Assembly (NCBI RefSeq): GCF_902150045.1
Contig: NZ_CABFVU010000001.1
Span: 2,542,001-2,606,000, forward strand
Source of the DNA: Chitinophaga polysaccharea
GTDB taxonomy: Bacteria > Bacteroidota > Bacteroidia > Chitinophagales > Chitinophagaceae
Direction of reading: 5' to 3'
Length of the DNA: 64,000 nucleotides
Positions 45,541-55,113 of the stretch are shown here, piece by piece; position 1 is the stretch's first letter; each line of letters begins with the position of its first letter. Made by a program: the position numbers and the translations under genes. The notes below the pieces were generated by a model. It saw only the letters and a program-made list of their open reading frames with translations, was not told the DNA's origin and did no database searches.

Positions 45541-45732
45541 ATGTGCAGAAAAATAGATCGGGCCAGGTTTTATTACAAAGAATTGTATCAAAGGCAATAC
45601 CGGGGCTATTCATGATTCTAATTACAACCGGCTGTATCAAAGCAGGCAACGGGATCTCCAAGGGTTCAATTATAAAAGGCTGTATCAAAAAGGTAGCTGC
45701 AATAATATCGTGGATGTTCAACGGTTTAATTA
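45541..45732 (+). pseudogene. Decayed small ORF of 48-bp repeats (NYxRLYQ)
   Basis: TGTATCAA-type cores at 45584, 45633, 45681 and 45741 are spaced 49, 48 and 60 bp. In plus-strand frame the units read 'FYYKELYQ', 'SNYNRLYQ', 'FNYKRLYQ' and 'FNY', each followed by 8-12 Arg/Gln-rich residues, i.e. a ~16-residue protein repeat. From ATG 45541 (behind AAGAAGGG) the frame stops at 45613; the next repeats are one base out of phase and stop at 45730. Possibly a decayed repeat gene, or an RNA-level repeat. I do not know the family. Confidence 0.45.
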
Positions 45733-45736
45733 CTGA

Positions 45737-45763
45737 GGGCTGCATCAACCTTTGATGCAGCCC
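45737..45763 (+). terminator. 12-bp hairpin built on the last repeat
   Basis: GGGCTGCATCAA and TTGATGCAGCCC pair perfectly over CCT. The left arm is the fourth copy of the repeat core, so the hairpin seems to have arisen from it. Tail is TTTG, a weak U-run. Confidence 0.55.
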
Positions 45764-45798
45764 TTTGCCAGAAAATTATGGTCCGTTGATATTCAGCT

Positions 45799-46092
45799 TT
45801 ATGCTTTCTTCTTCCCTGCGTTTTTATTGTTTGATTTATAGCGCATATCAGGCGTTCCATCTTTTTTTGTAGGGCCTGCGGGAGTTGCAGCTGCTTTGTT
45901 TTCTTTATAGCGTTTATCAGGTGTGCCGTCTTTCTTTGTCTTAGTGGTGGCGGCAGCAGCAGGAGCAGCGGTTGTTTTTTCAGTTTTTGCTTTAGCGGAT
46001 TTTACTTCTTTTTTTGCGGTGGCGGGTGTTTGCGCCATTGTTACGGTTAAACCCATAAACATGGCCAGCAATCCGGTCAGGAGCTTTTTCAT
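45799..46092 (-). CDS. Small exported Lys/Ala-rich protein with KKDGTPD repeats
   Basis: A 97-residue protein: signal peptide ending 'TVTMA-QT', then a low-complexity Ala/Lys/Thr segment, and two copies of 'KKDGTPDxRYK' (as 'TKKDGTPDKRYKENK' and 'TKKDGTPDMRYKSNN'). Very basic. I know such short signal-bearing proteins from Bacteroidota genomes but no function. The two repeats suggest a binding unit; nucleic acid or polyanion contact would fit the charge. It stands alone, between the repeat region and ispG. Confidence 0.78.
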   Translation of the reverse strand: MKKLLTGLLAMFMGLTVTMAQTPATAKKEVKSAKAKTEKTTAAPAAAATTKTKKDGTPDKRYKENKAAATPAGPTKKDGTPDMRYKSNNKNAGKKKA

Positions 46093-46172
46093 ATTAAGAT
46101 GTTTTATGAAAATTTAAGCTTTTTCCGGCATTGCTGTATCCGCTTCCGCTGTTTTTAAGCCAGATTTAATAA

Positions 46173-48134
46173 TTAGTTTTTCTCCACCCACATACCGTTT
46201 TCGCGGATCAGGTTTATCAGTTCGTTCACGGCTACATCGCTGTTGAGGCCCCGCTTCACGATTTCCTTGCCACGGTAGAGAGTAATTTTACCAACGCCGC
46301 TGCCAACATAGCCGAAATCGGCATCGGCCATTTCCCCCGGGCCGTTTACAATACAGCCCATGATAGCGATTTTCACGCCTTTCAGGTGATGGGTTACTGC
46401 GCGGATCCGGGCGGTGGTTTCCTGCAAATCAAACAGGGTACGGCCACAGGAAGGGCAGGAGATATATTCCGTTTTGGAGATGCGGGTACGGGTAGCCTGA
46501 AGGATACCAAATGCAATGTTGTTTAATGTAGCATGCTGGCCGGGTTGCGGCTCCAGGTTGCTCAGCCATAATCCGTCGCCGAAGCCATCGAGCAGCAGTG
46601 CGCCCGCTTCAGTGGCATGGTGGATCAGGTGTTCATCTGCCGAAGGCTGATTACTGATACTATGGATGATAACAGGTACCCTGATATTTTTATTGAGAAG
46701 TAAGATGAACAACCGTCTGATAGCCGCCATGGCATTGCTTCCGGTGGCCCTGGCTACAAGAACGGTACTGGCAGCAACAGCCGGATTGGCCAGTTGCAGC
46801 AACAATTGTTCGTGATGCTCTGTATCCAGGTGGTTACAATCAAATTGTACAAAGTTGATCCGGCCGATCTCATTTTGTTCGCAGGCAGTTACATAATGGC
46901 GGGCGTCAAAATAAGGAACCAGTTCCTGTTTGTTGGCTATGCTCTGCCAGTACTCAGCGTCTATCACCACCCGCAGGGTACCAGGTAGTCCGAAGGAAGG
47001 CAGTTGTGTGCCGGTATAAATATAATCTGCAGCAGCATCTCCGATGTTCCATTTGTCGCTGGGCTCATCATAAACATAACCAATGGCAGTCAGATCAGAA
47101 GGCAGCAACGCTTTATTGTCGCTGAAGTCTGCCACTACCACGGGTACCTGTTTGTCGCCAATATTCTCTACAGGCGCATTTTCGCGGCGTTTGTACTCGA
47201 AAGGAGAGTAGGGGATATTTGTTACAGGTGGAATAGCCGTATAGTCGTTACGGTTAGTATATCTTTTCACAATATCCTTACAAACAGGGAGCTCAAATTC
47301 AGGGTCTTCCGTGAGGGAAACGCGGATGGTATCGCCTACTCCGTCTTCCAGAAGGGTGCCTATACCAATGGCCGATTTAATACGGCCGTCTTCACCGTCG
47401 CCGGCTTCTGTAACGCCCAGGTGCAGGGGATAGCAATGGCCCAGTTCCTGTTGCATGGTTTGTACCAACAGGCGGTAGGCCTGTACCATTACCTGCGGGT
47501 TGCTGGCCTTCATGCTCAGCACAATATTGCGGTATTGCAGGTCTTCTGCAATACGTAAAAACTCCATTGCACTTTCCACCATTCCCATGGGCGTATCGCC
47601 ATAGCGGCTCATGATACGGTCGCTCAGGGAGCCATGGTTGGTACCTATCCGCATAGCAGTGCCATACTCTTTGCAGATTTTTACCAGTGGAGAAAAGCGT
47701 TCGCGGATGCGGTCAATTTCTTCCAGGTATTCGCTGTCGGTATAATCGATCTGCTCAAATTTCTTTTTATCAACATAATTCCCGGGGTTCACCCGTACTT
47801 TTTCCACGATGCGGGCCGCAATTTCGGCTGCATTCGGGGTAAAATGGATATCGGCTACCAGGGGAGTGGTGTATCCCTGTTTGCGTAATTCGTTTTTGAT
47901 GACCTGCAGGTTATCAGCCTCCTTTTTACTGGGGGCGGTAATGCGCACCAGTTCTGCACCGGCTTCAATACAACGGATGGTTTGCGCTACGGTAGCGGCA
48001 GTATCCAGGGTGTCGGTGGTGGTCATGGTCTGGATGCGGACCGGGTTAAAATTTCCAATGATAAGATCTCCCACCTTTACTTCCAGTGTGGCCAGTCGCT
48101 TGTATTCTGTAAGAGAGTCGCAATAAAGCTGCAT
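46173..48134 (-). CDS. ispG: 4-hydroxy-3-methylbut-2-enyl diphosphate synthase (long form)
   Basis: Iron-sulfur enzyme of the non-mevalonate isoprenoid pathway. N-terminal TIM barrel 'TLEVKVGDLIIGNFNPVRIQTMTTTDT', 'LVADIHFTPNAAEIAAR', 'RIGTNHGSLSDRIM', 'LHLGVTEAGDGEDGRIKSAIGIGTLLEDGVGDTIRVSLTEDP'; C-terminal cluster domain 'SCPSCGRT', 'VKIAIMGCIVNGPGEMADADFGYVG'. The ~270-residue insert between the domains is the long form seen in Bacteroidota, Chlamydiae and plants; at 653 residues this matches. ATG 48134 is chosen over the GTG at 48191. Confidence 0.97.
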   Translation of the reverse strand: MQLYCDSLTEYKRLATLEVKVGDLIIGNFNPVRIQTMTTTDTLDTAATVAQTIRCIEAGAELVRITAPSKKEADNLQVIKNELRKQGYTTPLVADIHFTPNAAEIAARIVEKVRVNPGNYVDKKKFEQIDYTDSEYLEEIDRIRERFSPLVKICKEYGTAMRIGTNHGSLSDRIMSRYGDTPMGMVESAMEFLRIAEDLQYRNIVLSMKASNPQVMVQAYRLLVQTMQQELGHCYPLHLGVTEAGDGEDGRIKSAIGIGTLLEDGVGDTIRVSLTEDPEFELPVCKDIVKRYTNRNDYTAIPPVTNIPYSPFEYKRRENAPVENIGDKQVPVVVADFSDNKALLPSDLTAIGYVYDEPSDKWNIGDAAADYIYTGTQLPSFGLPGTLRVVIDAEYWQSIANKQELVPYFDARHYVTACEQNEIGRINFVQFDCNHLDTEHHEQLLLQLANPAVAASTVLVARATGSNAMAAIRRLFILLLNKNIRVPVIIHSISNQPSADEHLIHHATEAGALLLDGFGDGLWLSNLEPQPGQHATLNNIAFGILQATRTRISKTEYISCPSCGRTLFDLQETTARIRAVTHHLKGVKIAIMGCIVNGPGEMADADFGYVGSGVGKITLYRGKEIVKRGLNSDVAVNELINLIRENGMWVEKN

Positions 48135-48160
48135 ACGTATTTTTTGTTTTCCTGCGGAAG

Positions 48161-48168
48161 CAAAGTTA
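48161..48168 (-). promoter_or_regulatory. TAACTTTG -7 element for ispG
   Basis: Minus-strand TAnnTTTG 26 nt upstream of the ispG ATG; a TTTG lies 24 bp further upstream (48193-48196), a slightly long spacer. Confidence 0.5.
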
Positions 48169-48260
48169 GTAAAAGCCGGGTGATATACCACCCAAACTTA
48201 AAGCTACATTAAATTCCATGAATGGCAGGTGCAGTGCTATATAAATAGGGGATAAAGGCG

Positions 48261-48268
48261 TACTTTTG
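48261..48268 (+). promoter_or_regulatory. TACTTTTG -7 element just before the AraC start
   Basis: TAnnTTTG ending 9 nt before ATG 48278. The TTG at 48266 that could serve as an earlier start is part of this box, which argues for ATG 48278. Confidence 0.5.
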
Positions 48269-48277
48269 AGGCACTTT

Positions 48278-49141
48278 ATGTTACTGAATAAAAGCATAGA
48301 TATACCTTACCAGCAGTTACCTTATTCCGGACAGTTCAATGTAGCTCCCCTGGGCATGTTCCGAAATGAACTAACGGACCAGCCTCACCGTCATGATCAC
48401 TTTCAGATTATCTGGATCACCAAAGGAAAAGGCAGGCATATGGTGGATTTTGTTTGGTATGATGTGGAAGATAATATGATCTTCCTGCTTCGCCCGGGGC
48501 AGGTACATCAGCTGGATTGTGAGCGGGAAGGCTATTTCCTGTATTTTACCGAGCAGTTTTACTTTACCAATAAGCACGATAAGGAAACCCTTTACGATTT
48601 CACCTCGCTTTTCGATAACTGGCACGGATACGGGCCCATCAGTACCAGCGGCAATACCACGGAATCTCTCCTCGGACTGATACAGCTGATGAGCAGGGAA
48701 AAAGCCTGCGCGCCCGCCTGCAGCCGGGGCATTGTAAAGCATTACCTGAATGCCTTCCTGTTGCTCATAGAACGGGAAAAGAAACGCAATGCCGCGGAAA
48801 CCATGATGCCGCTGGCTCACGATGCACGCGTAATGCAGCTGCGCCGCCTGCTGGAAGAGCATTACCGGACGGAACACCAGGTAACCTTTTATGCCAGCGC
48901 CTTTGCCCTTACCCCGAAAAGGCTGAACGAAATCACCAAAGAAACCACCGGCCGTACCGTTACTGAATTATTACACGATCGGATTATACTTGAATCCAAA
49001 AGAAATCTTGCCTTCAGTCACAAAAGTGTCAAGGAGATCTGCTATGAGCTGGGATTCGAGGACCCTGCTTACTTTAGCCGGTTTTTTAAAAATAATACCG
49101 GCATCTCTCCCCAGGATTTCCGCGACATGATGTTCAAATAG
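48278..49141 (+). CDS. AraC-family transcriptional regulator, probably of the efflux operon
   Basis: N-terminal cupin-like sensor domain ('HRHDHFQIIWITKGKGRHMVDF', 'IFLLRPGQVHQL') and C-terminal AraC double helix-turn-helix ('VTFYASAFALTPKRLNEITKETTGRTVTELLHDRIILESKRNLAFSHKSVKEICYELGFEDPAYFSRFFKNNTGISPQDFR'). 287 aa from ATG 48278. It precedes the TolC/RND/adaptor genes on the same strand with its own promoter, so it is the likely regulator of that operon (context inference). Confidence 0.93.
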   Translation: MLLNKSIDIPYQQLPYSGQFNVAPLGMFRNELTDQPHRHDHFQIIWITKGKGRHMVDFVWYDVEDNMIFLLRPGQVHQLDCEREGYFLYFTEQFYFTNKHDKETLYDFTSLFDNWHGYGPISTSGNTTESLLGLIQLMSREKACAPACSRGIVKHYLNAFLLLIEREKKRNAAETMMPLAHDARVMQLRRLLEEHYRTEHQVTFYASAFALTPKRLNEITKETTGRTVTELLHDRIILESKRNLAFSHKSVKEICYELGFEDPAYFSRFFKNNTGISPQDFRDMMFK

Positions 49142-49189
49142 TACAAGTCAATAGCTGAATTGTCCTAACACCTGCCACTTACCCCGGTC

Positions 49190-49197
49190 TATATTTG
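49190..49197 (+). promoter_or_regulatory. TATATTTG -7 element of the efflux operon
   Basis: Perfect TAnnTTTG, giving a leader of ~50 nt before ATG 49255; no clear -33 TTTG, as expected for an activator-dependent promoter. Confidence 0.55.
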
Positions 49198-49254
49198 CAT
49201 ACTTATTTGTGAGCCTGCATCAGTCGGCTTTTATTGGACGCTATAGATTAATTT

Positions 49255-50670
49255 ATGAACATCTGGAAACCGCTTTGCCTGCTGATTATTGCGGCAGGCT
49301 GCAGTTCGGCGGCTGTGATGGGTCAAACCCGCCCGCTTACCTTGCAGGAAGCACTACAAACAGGACTGAAAAATTACCAGTCTATCAAAGCAAAAGAAAA
49401 CTATGCTAAAGCAGCTACAGAAAATATCAGTGCAGTAAAAAGAGAATATTTACCTGACCTGAACCTCGCCGCCCAGAATAGTTATGGTACCGTGAACGGT
49501 GAAACCGGCCCTATGTGGGGATACAAGGGCTGGACCACCGGCGCCTCTGGCCCTGCGCTGCCCTCGCAGAACTGGAATGCCGCTTTCGGCGGATTATACC
49601 TGGCCAATATCAGCTGGGATGTAGTCACCTTCGGCCGCCAGCACGCCAAAGTGCAGGCTGCAAAGGAACAATTGTACACCAACCAGGCCGACCTGGAACA
49701 GGAAAAATTTGAACAGCAGGTGCGTATCGCGGGGGCATATCTTAATCTCCTGGCAGCACAAAGATTGAGAGCTTCCATGGAATCTAACCTGAAACGGGCG
49801 CAGGACCTGCAGCATATCATTGTGTCGCGGGCGCTCAACGGTCTCAGTGCCGGGGTCGACAGCTCCATCGCCAATGCCGAAGTATCCAAGGCAAAGCTGA
49901 CACTGGTAGATGCAGTGAACTACGAAAATGCGCAAAGCAATAAACTGGCGGAATTGATGGATGTACCTCCGCAGGATTTTATACTCGATACCACCTTTGT
50001 AACGAAAATACCCAATCAGCTGCTGGAAACCGTATCCGCACAGGATTCCGTATCGCTTAAAAATCAACCGCTGCTGAAACTGTTCAGTTCCCGGGTAACA
50101 TTAAGCGACGCCAATCAGAAGCTGATCAGTAAAAACGCAATGCCACGCCTGTCGTTTATGGGCGTGATGCAAACACGGGGTTCGGGTTTTGACTACGACT
50201 ACAGCGCCGCTAACCTCAGTCATTACAGCCAGGCATACTGGTCCGGCGTGAAGCCGCAGGTATCCAATTACCTTGTGGGCCTCAACCTTTCATGGACGGT
50301 AACAGACCTCTGGCGCACACATTCCCAGGTGGCCCGCCAGCATTACACCACGGAAGGACTGAAAAATGAATACAATCAAACCTACAGCCGCCTGCAACAT
50401 CAGCTGCAGCTGTCGGAACAGCAGATAGATAACGCGGTGAAGAAATACCGGGAAGCGCCGATAGGGCTGAAAGCTGCCAGCGATGCCTTCCTGCAGAAAA
50501 GCACCTTATATGAGAATGGATTGACAAATATTGCCGACCTGGCCCAGGCACTGTACAACATTAACCGTGCGGAAACAGACAGGGATATTGCCTACAATGG
50601 CGTATGGCAGGCAATATTATATAAATCAGCTACCGTAGGGGATCTGCAACTTTTTTTGAATCAACTGTAA
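49255..50670 (+). CDS. TolC-family outer-membrane efflux protein
   Basis: Trimeric outer-membrane channel subunit of a tripartite pump. Signal peptide ends near 'AVMG-QT'; the coiled-coil OEP repeats are visible as 'QEALQTGLKNYQSIKAKENYAKAATENISAVKREYLPDLNLAAQ' and 'EQQIDNAVKKYREAPIGLKAASDAFLQKSTLYENGLTNIADLAQALYNINRAETD'. 471 aa fits. First gene of tolC-like, RND, adaptor; 36 bp to the next gene. This order (channel first) is less common than adaptor-first. Confidence 0.94.
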   Translation: MNIWKPLCLLIIAAGCSSAAVMGQTRPLTLQEALQTGLKNYQSIKAKENYAKAATENISAVKREYLPDLNLAAQNSYGTVNGETGPMWGYKGWTTGASGPALPSQNWNAAFGGLYLANISWDVVTFGRQHAKVQAAKEQLYTNQADLEQEKFEQQVRIAGAYLNLLAAQRLRASMESNLKRAQDLQHIIVSRALNGLSAGVDSSIANAEVSKAKLTLVDAVNYENAQSNKLAELMDVPPQDFILDTTFVTKIPNQLLETVSAQDSVSLKNQPLLKLFSSRVTLSDANQKLISKNAMPRLSFMGVMQTRGSGFDYDYSAANLSHYSQAYWSGVKPQVSNYLVGLNLSWTVTDLWRTHSQVARQHYTTEGLKNEYNQTYSRLQHQLQLSEQQIDNAVKKYREAPIGLKAASDAFLQKSTLYENGLTNIADLAQALYNINRAETDRDIAYNGVWQAILYKSATVGDLQLFLNQL

Positions 50671-50706
50671 ATAACCGAAAGGCCATCCTTTCCTGAATAT
50701 AATTGT

Positions 50707-53700
50707 ATGAACCTGATCAGAACCGCATTACAAAAGCCAATAGCCATCATCGTAGTAGTGATGGGACTATTGTTTTTTGGCATTCAGGCAACGCGGGATA
50801 TTAAAATAGACATCTTCCCGGATCTTAACCTGCCGGCGATCTATGTATCACAGCCTTACGGGGGCATGTCGCCCCAGCAGATGGAAGGGTTTATTGCCAC
50901 TAACTACCAGAACCTTTTCCTGTATGTAACAGGTGTAAAAGATATTGAAGCCAGGAATATCCAGGGCCTTACCATGATCAAGATCACTTTTTATGAAGGG
51001 ACCAACATGGCGCAGGCAGCGGCGGAAGTAACCGCCATGGCCAACCGTGCATTCTCCTCCATGCCGGCGGGCACGCAGCCGCCCTTTATCATACGTTTTG
51101 ATGCATCCACTTTGCCTATCGGTCAGCTGGCCCTGAGCAGCCCCACGCGTTCCAATAATGAATTGCAGGATATGGCCATGACCCTTGTCCGGCCCTCGTT
51201 CAGCCGTATCGGAGGCCTTACTTCGCCGGCGCCTTTCGGGGGTAACTCACGTACCATTGTGATCCATGTGGACCCGCAACTGATGCGCAGTCACCACCTT
51301 ACGGCCGACCAGGTGGTAGCCGCCATCAAAGATAATAACCAGATTTCCCCGGCAGGTAATGTGCGTATCGGCGACATTACTTATCTCACACCGGCCAATA
51401 CGGTGATCCGCACGGTAAAGGAATTTGAGAATATTCCGCTGTTAATGGGAGATGGTCCTACCGTGTTTGTAAGAGATGTGGCGAAAGTTGAAGATGCTGC
51501 GGATATTACCAGCAGCTATGCAGTGATCAATGGAAAGCGCTCTGTATATCTCCCTATTATAAAAACCGCAGATGCTTCTACCTGGACAGTAGTAAACAAC
51601 CTGAAAGCTGCCTTACCAAATATCCAGAAATTATTACCGGAAGATGTAAAGATCTCGTTTGTGTTTGACCAGAGCGTGTATGTGATCAATGCCGTGAAAA
51701 GTCTTATCAGTGAAGGGGTTATAGGTGCGGTGCTCACTGCGCTGATGGTGCTGCTGTTCCTCGGCGACCGGCGTAGCGCCTATATCGTGATCATTACCAT
51801 CCCGGTGTCTATCATCATCGGGGTCATGTTCCTGAAACTCTTTGGCCAAACTATCAATATTATGACCCTGAGCGGTCTGGCGCTGGCTATTGGGATCCTG
51901 GTGGATGAATCTACGGTAACCATTGAGAACATCCACCAGCACCTGGAAATGGGCAAGCCCAAAGCACAGGCTATCTGGCATGCCTGCCAGGAAATTGCTT
52001 TTCCGAAATTGCTGATCCTGTTGTGTATCCTCGCTGTGTTTGCACCATCCTTTACCATGAAAGGTGTGCCCCGTGCGATGTTTATGCCGCTGTCGCTGGC
52101 CATTGGCTTTTCCATGATCGCCTCCTACCTGCTGTCGCAAACGCTGGTGCCCATCCTGGCCAATTGGATGCTGGACGCCAATAAGTTTAAGCATCCTGGC
52201 CATCCACATGTACATAGTGATGATGCGCATAAAACAGCCGGGTATATTGAAACAGAAATTGCAGACGAGAAACAGCACGCTAAAACTATTTCCGGGTTCG
52301 ATCGCTTCAAACTGCGCTTTATTGGCTGGCTGGAAGGATTGATGAAAAAAAGGAAACTGATTATCGGCGCTTACTTTATTGGGGTTATTGGTATAGTAGC
52401 ATTATGTATGAGTATTATAGGCCGTGATATCTTACCTAAACTGAACAACGGACAGTTCCAGTTAAGACTGAAAGAGCCTACAGGAACACGCATCGAACGG
52501 ACGGAAGCCATGCTTGTTAAATCAACACAAATCCTGAAGGAGATCGTCGGTGCCAAAAACATCGACATTACATCTTCTTTCATCGGTACTCATCCATCGT
52601 CCTATTCTACCAACCCCATTTACCTGTTTATGGCTACACCAAGTGAAGCGGTATTGCAGGTAAATATGAAAGAAGACTTCCACATCAACATGGACGAATT
52701 CAAAGAGAAATTCCGCAAGCGTATCCATGAACAAATGCCGGAAGTAAAGATGAGCTTTGAGCCGATAGACCTTACTGATAAGGTAATGAGCCAGGGAGCA
52801 TCCACGCCCATTGAAATTGCCATTATGGGCAAAAACCTGAAAGAAAGCGTACCCTATGCACAGAAGGTACTGGCGGAAATGAAGAAGATCCCTTACCTGC
52901 GGGATGTGCAGATCAATCAGCCGATGGATTATCCGGCTATCCGCATAAATATCGACCGGGAAAGGGCTGGCCAGTTGGGGGTAAGTATTACGGATATCGC
53001 CAAATCATTGACGGCTTCTACATCTTCCAGCCGCTTTACCGAAAAAAATAACTGGCTGGATGAAAAGAATGCGACGTCTTATTTTGTGCAGATCTCCGTA
53101 CCGGAAAACGAGATGTCAAGTATTAACGATATGGCCGCTATTCCGGTCAGCAAAAACAGCACTCGTCCATCTTTAGGCGATGTGGCCACATTGCAGCCGG
53201 ATACAGTGGTAGGAGAATATGACCGTATTGGTGCGGTGAGGATCGTATCTATTGGCGCCAATATCCATAAGAAAGATCTGGGTAATGCCTCCGCAGCAGT
53301 AGCGGCAGCTATTAAGCGTGCCGGTGAGCCGCCGCGTGGTATTTCCGTAGAGAAGCGCGGTTTGATGAACCTGCTGAATGAAACACTTGATAGTTTACAA
53401 TCGGGATTGCTGGTGGCAATTATCGTAATACTGTTGTTGCTGGCGGCTAACTTCCAGTCGTTCAAAGTAGCGCTGGTAGTTGTTTCTACTATTCCGGCAG
53501 TATTGGCGGGATCGCTGATCATGTTGCTGATCACCGGATCTACGCTTAACCTGCAATCGTATATGGGGATCATTATGTCGGTGGGCGTGTCTGTAGCTAA
53601 CGCGATCCTGCTGATCACCAATGCTGAGAAATTGCGGCTGGAAAATCAGGACTCCCGCAGATCCGCACTGGAGGGCACCTCTATCAGGCTGCGTCCTATC

Positions 53701-53949
53701 CTCATGACAAGCATTGCGATGGTGGCAGGTATGATCCCGATGGCTTCAGGGCTGGGCGAGGCAGGTGATCAGACAGCACCGCTGGGCCGCGCAGTTATAG
53801 GCGGACTGATTGCCAGTACTTTTGCATCGCTGTTTATTTTACCCCTGATCTTCTCCTGGGTACAGCAGAAAACAACCGTGAAATCGGTGTCGCTGGATCC
53901 GGAAGATGAAAACAGCCAGTATTACGTTCCGGGCGCGGCACGTGTATAA
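50707..53949 (+). CDS. RND-family efflux transporter, inner-membrane permease
   Basis: AcrB/MexB-type proton-driven pump, 1080 residues. TM1 'IAIIVVVMGLLFFGIQA', porter domains 'IFPDLNLPAIYVSQPYGGMSPQQMEGFIATNYQNL', TM4 'LSGLALAIGILVDESTVTIENI' (proton-relay acid), second half 'ILPKLNNGQFQLRLKEPTGTRIERTEAML', C-terminal 'LEGTSIRLRPILMTSIAMVAGMIPMA'. The cytoplasmic loop between halves carries a His-rich stretch ('HPGHPHVHSDDAHK'), seen in some metal pumps, though the acid in TM4 fits drug-type RND. Substrate unknown. Confidence 0.95.
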   Translation: MNLIRTALQKPIAIIVVVMGLLFFGIQATRDIKIDIFPDLNLPAIYVSQPYGGMSPQQMEGFIATNYQNLFLYVTGVKDIEARNIQGLTMIKITFYEGTNMAQAAAEVTAMANRAFSSMPAGTQPPFIIRFDASTLPIGQLALSSPTRSNNELQDMAMTLVRPSFSRIGGLTSPAPFGGNSRTIVIHVDPQLMRSHHLTADQVVAAIKDNNQISPAGNVRIGDITYLTPANTVIRTVKEFENIPLLMGDGPTVFVRDVAKVEDAADITSSYAVINGKRSVYLPIIKTADASTWTVVNNLKAALPNIQKLLPEDVKISFVFDQSVYVINAVKSLISEGVIGAVLTALMVLLFLGDRRSAYIVIITIPVSIIIGVMFLKLFGQTINIMTLSGLALAIGILVDESTVTIENIHQHLEMGKPKAQAIWHACQEIAFPKLLILLCILAVFAPSFTMKGVPRAMFMPLSLAIGFSMIASYLLSQTLVPILANWMLDANKFKHPGHPHVHSDDAHKTAGYIETEIADEKQHAKTISGFDRFKLRFIGWLEGLMKKRKLIIGAYFIGVIGIVALCMSIIGRDILPKLNNGQFQLRLKEPTGTRIERTEAMLVKSTQILKEIVGAKNIDITSSFIGTHPSSYSTNPIYLFMATPSEAVLQVNMKEDFHINMDEFKEKFRKRIHEQMPEVKMSFEPIDLTDKVMSQGASTPIEIAIMGKNLKESVPYAQKVLAEMKKIPYLRDVQINQPMDYPAIRINIDRERAGQLGVSITDIAKSLTASTSSSRFTEKNNWLDEKNATSYFVQISVPENEMSSINDMAAIPVSKNSTRPSLGDVATLQPDTVVGEYDRIGAVRIVSIGANIHKKDLGNASAAVAAAIKRAGEPPRGISVEKRGLMNLLNETLDSLQSGLLVAIIVILLLLAANFQSFKVALVVVSTIPAVLAGSLIMLLITGSTLNLQSYMGIIMSVGVSVANAILLITNAEKLRLENQDSRRSALEGTSIRLRPILMTSIAMVAGMIPMASGLGEAGDQTAPLGRAVIGGLIASTFASLFILPLIFSWVQQKTTVKSVSLDPEDENSQYYVPGAARV

Positions 53950-53964
53950 TGAGGTATAACTATA

Positions 53965-55113
53965 ATGACTAAACGACATATCAATATCATGAATATAAAT
54001 AAATACAGCCTGTCGTACCGGATCCTGACGGCTGCTGCATTATTGCCCCTCGGCGTATTATTCACCTCCTGCCACAGTTCGCGGGCAGATGACGACAACG
54101 AAAATGAAGACGAACGTGTTCAGGTGAAAATTATTCATCTGCAGAAAAGCCAGCTGGATGCTTCCCTGAAATTACCCGGGGAAATAAAGCCTTTCCAGTT
54201 TGCCGATCTCTATGCCAAAGTAAACAGCTATGTGAAAAATGTAAATGTGGATCTGGGCAGCCAGGTAACCGCCGGACAGGTACTGGCTACCCTGGAAGCC
54301 CCGGAAATGAATACACAGTTGCTGGAAGCGCAGTCGAGGCTCCATACAAAAGAAGCCATGTTCCGCGCCAGCCGTGCTACTTACGAACGTTTACTGAAAA
54401 CAAGCAAGGTACCTGGAACAATTTCTCCCAACGATCTGGATATGGCGTTTGAGAAAATGAGCGCAGATAGTGCCGAGCTGCTCTCTTCCCGTTCATCTTA
54501 TCATGAAGTGCAGCAAATGCTGGGCTACCTGGTGATCCGCGCACCGTTCAGCGGTGTGATCAGCCAGCGTAATGTGCACCCGGGTACCTATGTAGGCCCG
54601 GCCGGGAAAGGTTCGGATAAACCGTTGTTCCGTTTGGAAGAACAGCAGAAACTACGTTTATCTGTAGCCGTGCCCGAAATTTATACTGACGAAGCGCATC
54701 ATGCAACTGATGTTCGCTTTACAGTGAAATCCCTGCCCGGAGATACTTTTACGGCGAAGGTAAACCGTATTGCAGGTAGCCTGGATGTGAAGCTGCGCTC
54801 CGAAATACTGGAGATGGATGTAGCCAATAAAGAAGCCCGTTTGCTTCCGGGTATGTATGCCGAAGTACAAATGCCCATGCCGGGAAAGAAAGATGTGTAC
54901 ATCGTACCTAAATCCGCCATTATCAGCAATTCCGAAAAAGTATTTGTGATCAAGGCGGTAAACAATAAAGCGGTATGGGTGCCGGTGAAATGCGGAAACG
55001 AATCCAACGGGCAGGTAGAGGTTTTTGGTGATTTATCCGACAATGATCAGCTGGTGCAGAACGGTAGCGATGAAATAAAAGAAGGAACGCCTTTAGCGGC
55101 GGTTACAAAATAA
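53965..55113 (+). CDS. RND-pump periplasmic adaptor (membrane fusion protein)
   Basis: Links the pump to the TolC channel. Lipoprotein signal with Cys in 'VLFTSC'; acidic linker 'ADDDNENEDE'; lipoyl/barrel-sandwich halves 'LYAKVNSYVKNVNVDLGSQVTAGQVLATLEAPE' and 'LVIRAPFSGVISQRNVHPGTYVG'; alpha-hairpin 'QLLEAQSRLHTKEAMFRASRATYERLLK'; beta-barrel 'ARLLPGMYAEVQMPM'. ATG 53965 or 53989 (the latter gives a shorter signal). 16 bp after the permease. Short leading His is absent, so nothing indicates metal. Confidence 0.95.
   Translation: MTKRHINIMNINKYSLSYRILTAAALLPLGVLFTSCHSSRADDDNENEDERVQVKIIHLQKSQLDASLKLPGEIKPFQFADLYAKVNSYVKNVNVDLGSQVTAGQVLATLEAPEMNTQLLEAQSRLHTKEAMFRASRATYERLLKTSKVPGTISPNDLDMAFEKMSADSAELLSSRSSYHEVQQMLGYLVIRAPFSGVISQRNVHPGTYVGPAGKGSDKPLFRLEEQQKLRLSVAVPEIYTDEAHHATDVRFTVKSLPGDTFTAKVNRIAGSLDVKLRSEILEMDVANKEARLLPGMYAEVQMPMPGKKDVYIVPKSAIISNSEKVFVIKAVNNKAVWVPVKCGNESNGQVEVFGDLSDNDQLVQNGSDEIKEGTPLAAVTK

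Noticed and set aside
45386..45748. 120-residue minus-strand frame over the repeat region
   Set aside because: Hydrophobic shadow of the plus-strand repeats; no start signal or signal peptide.
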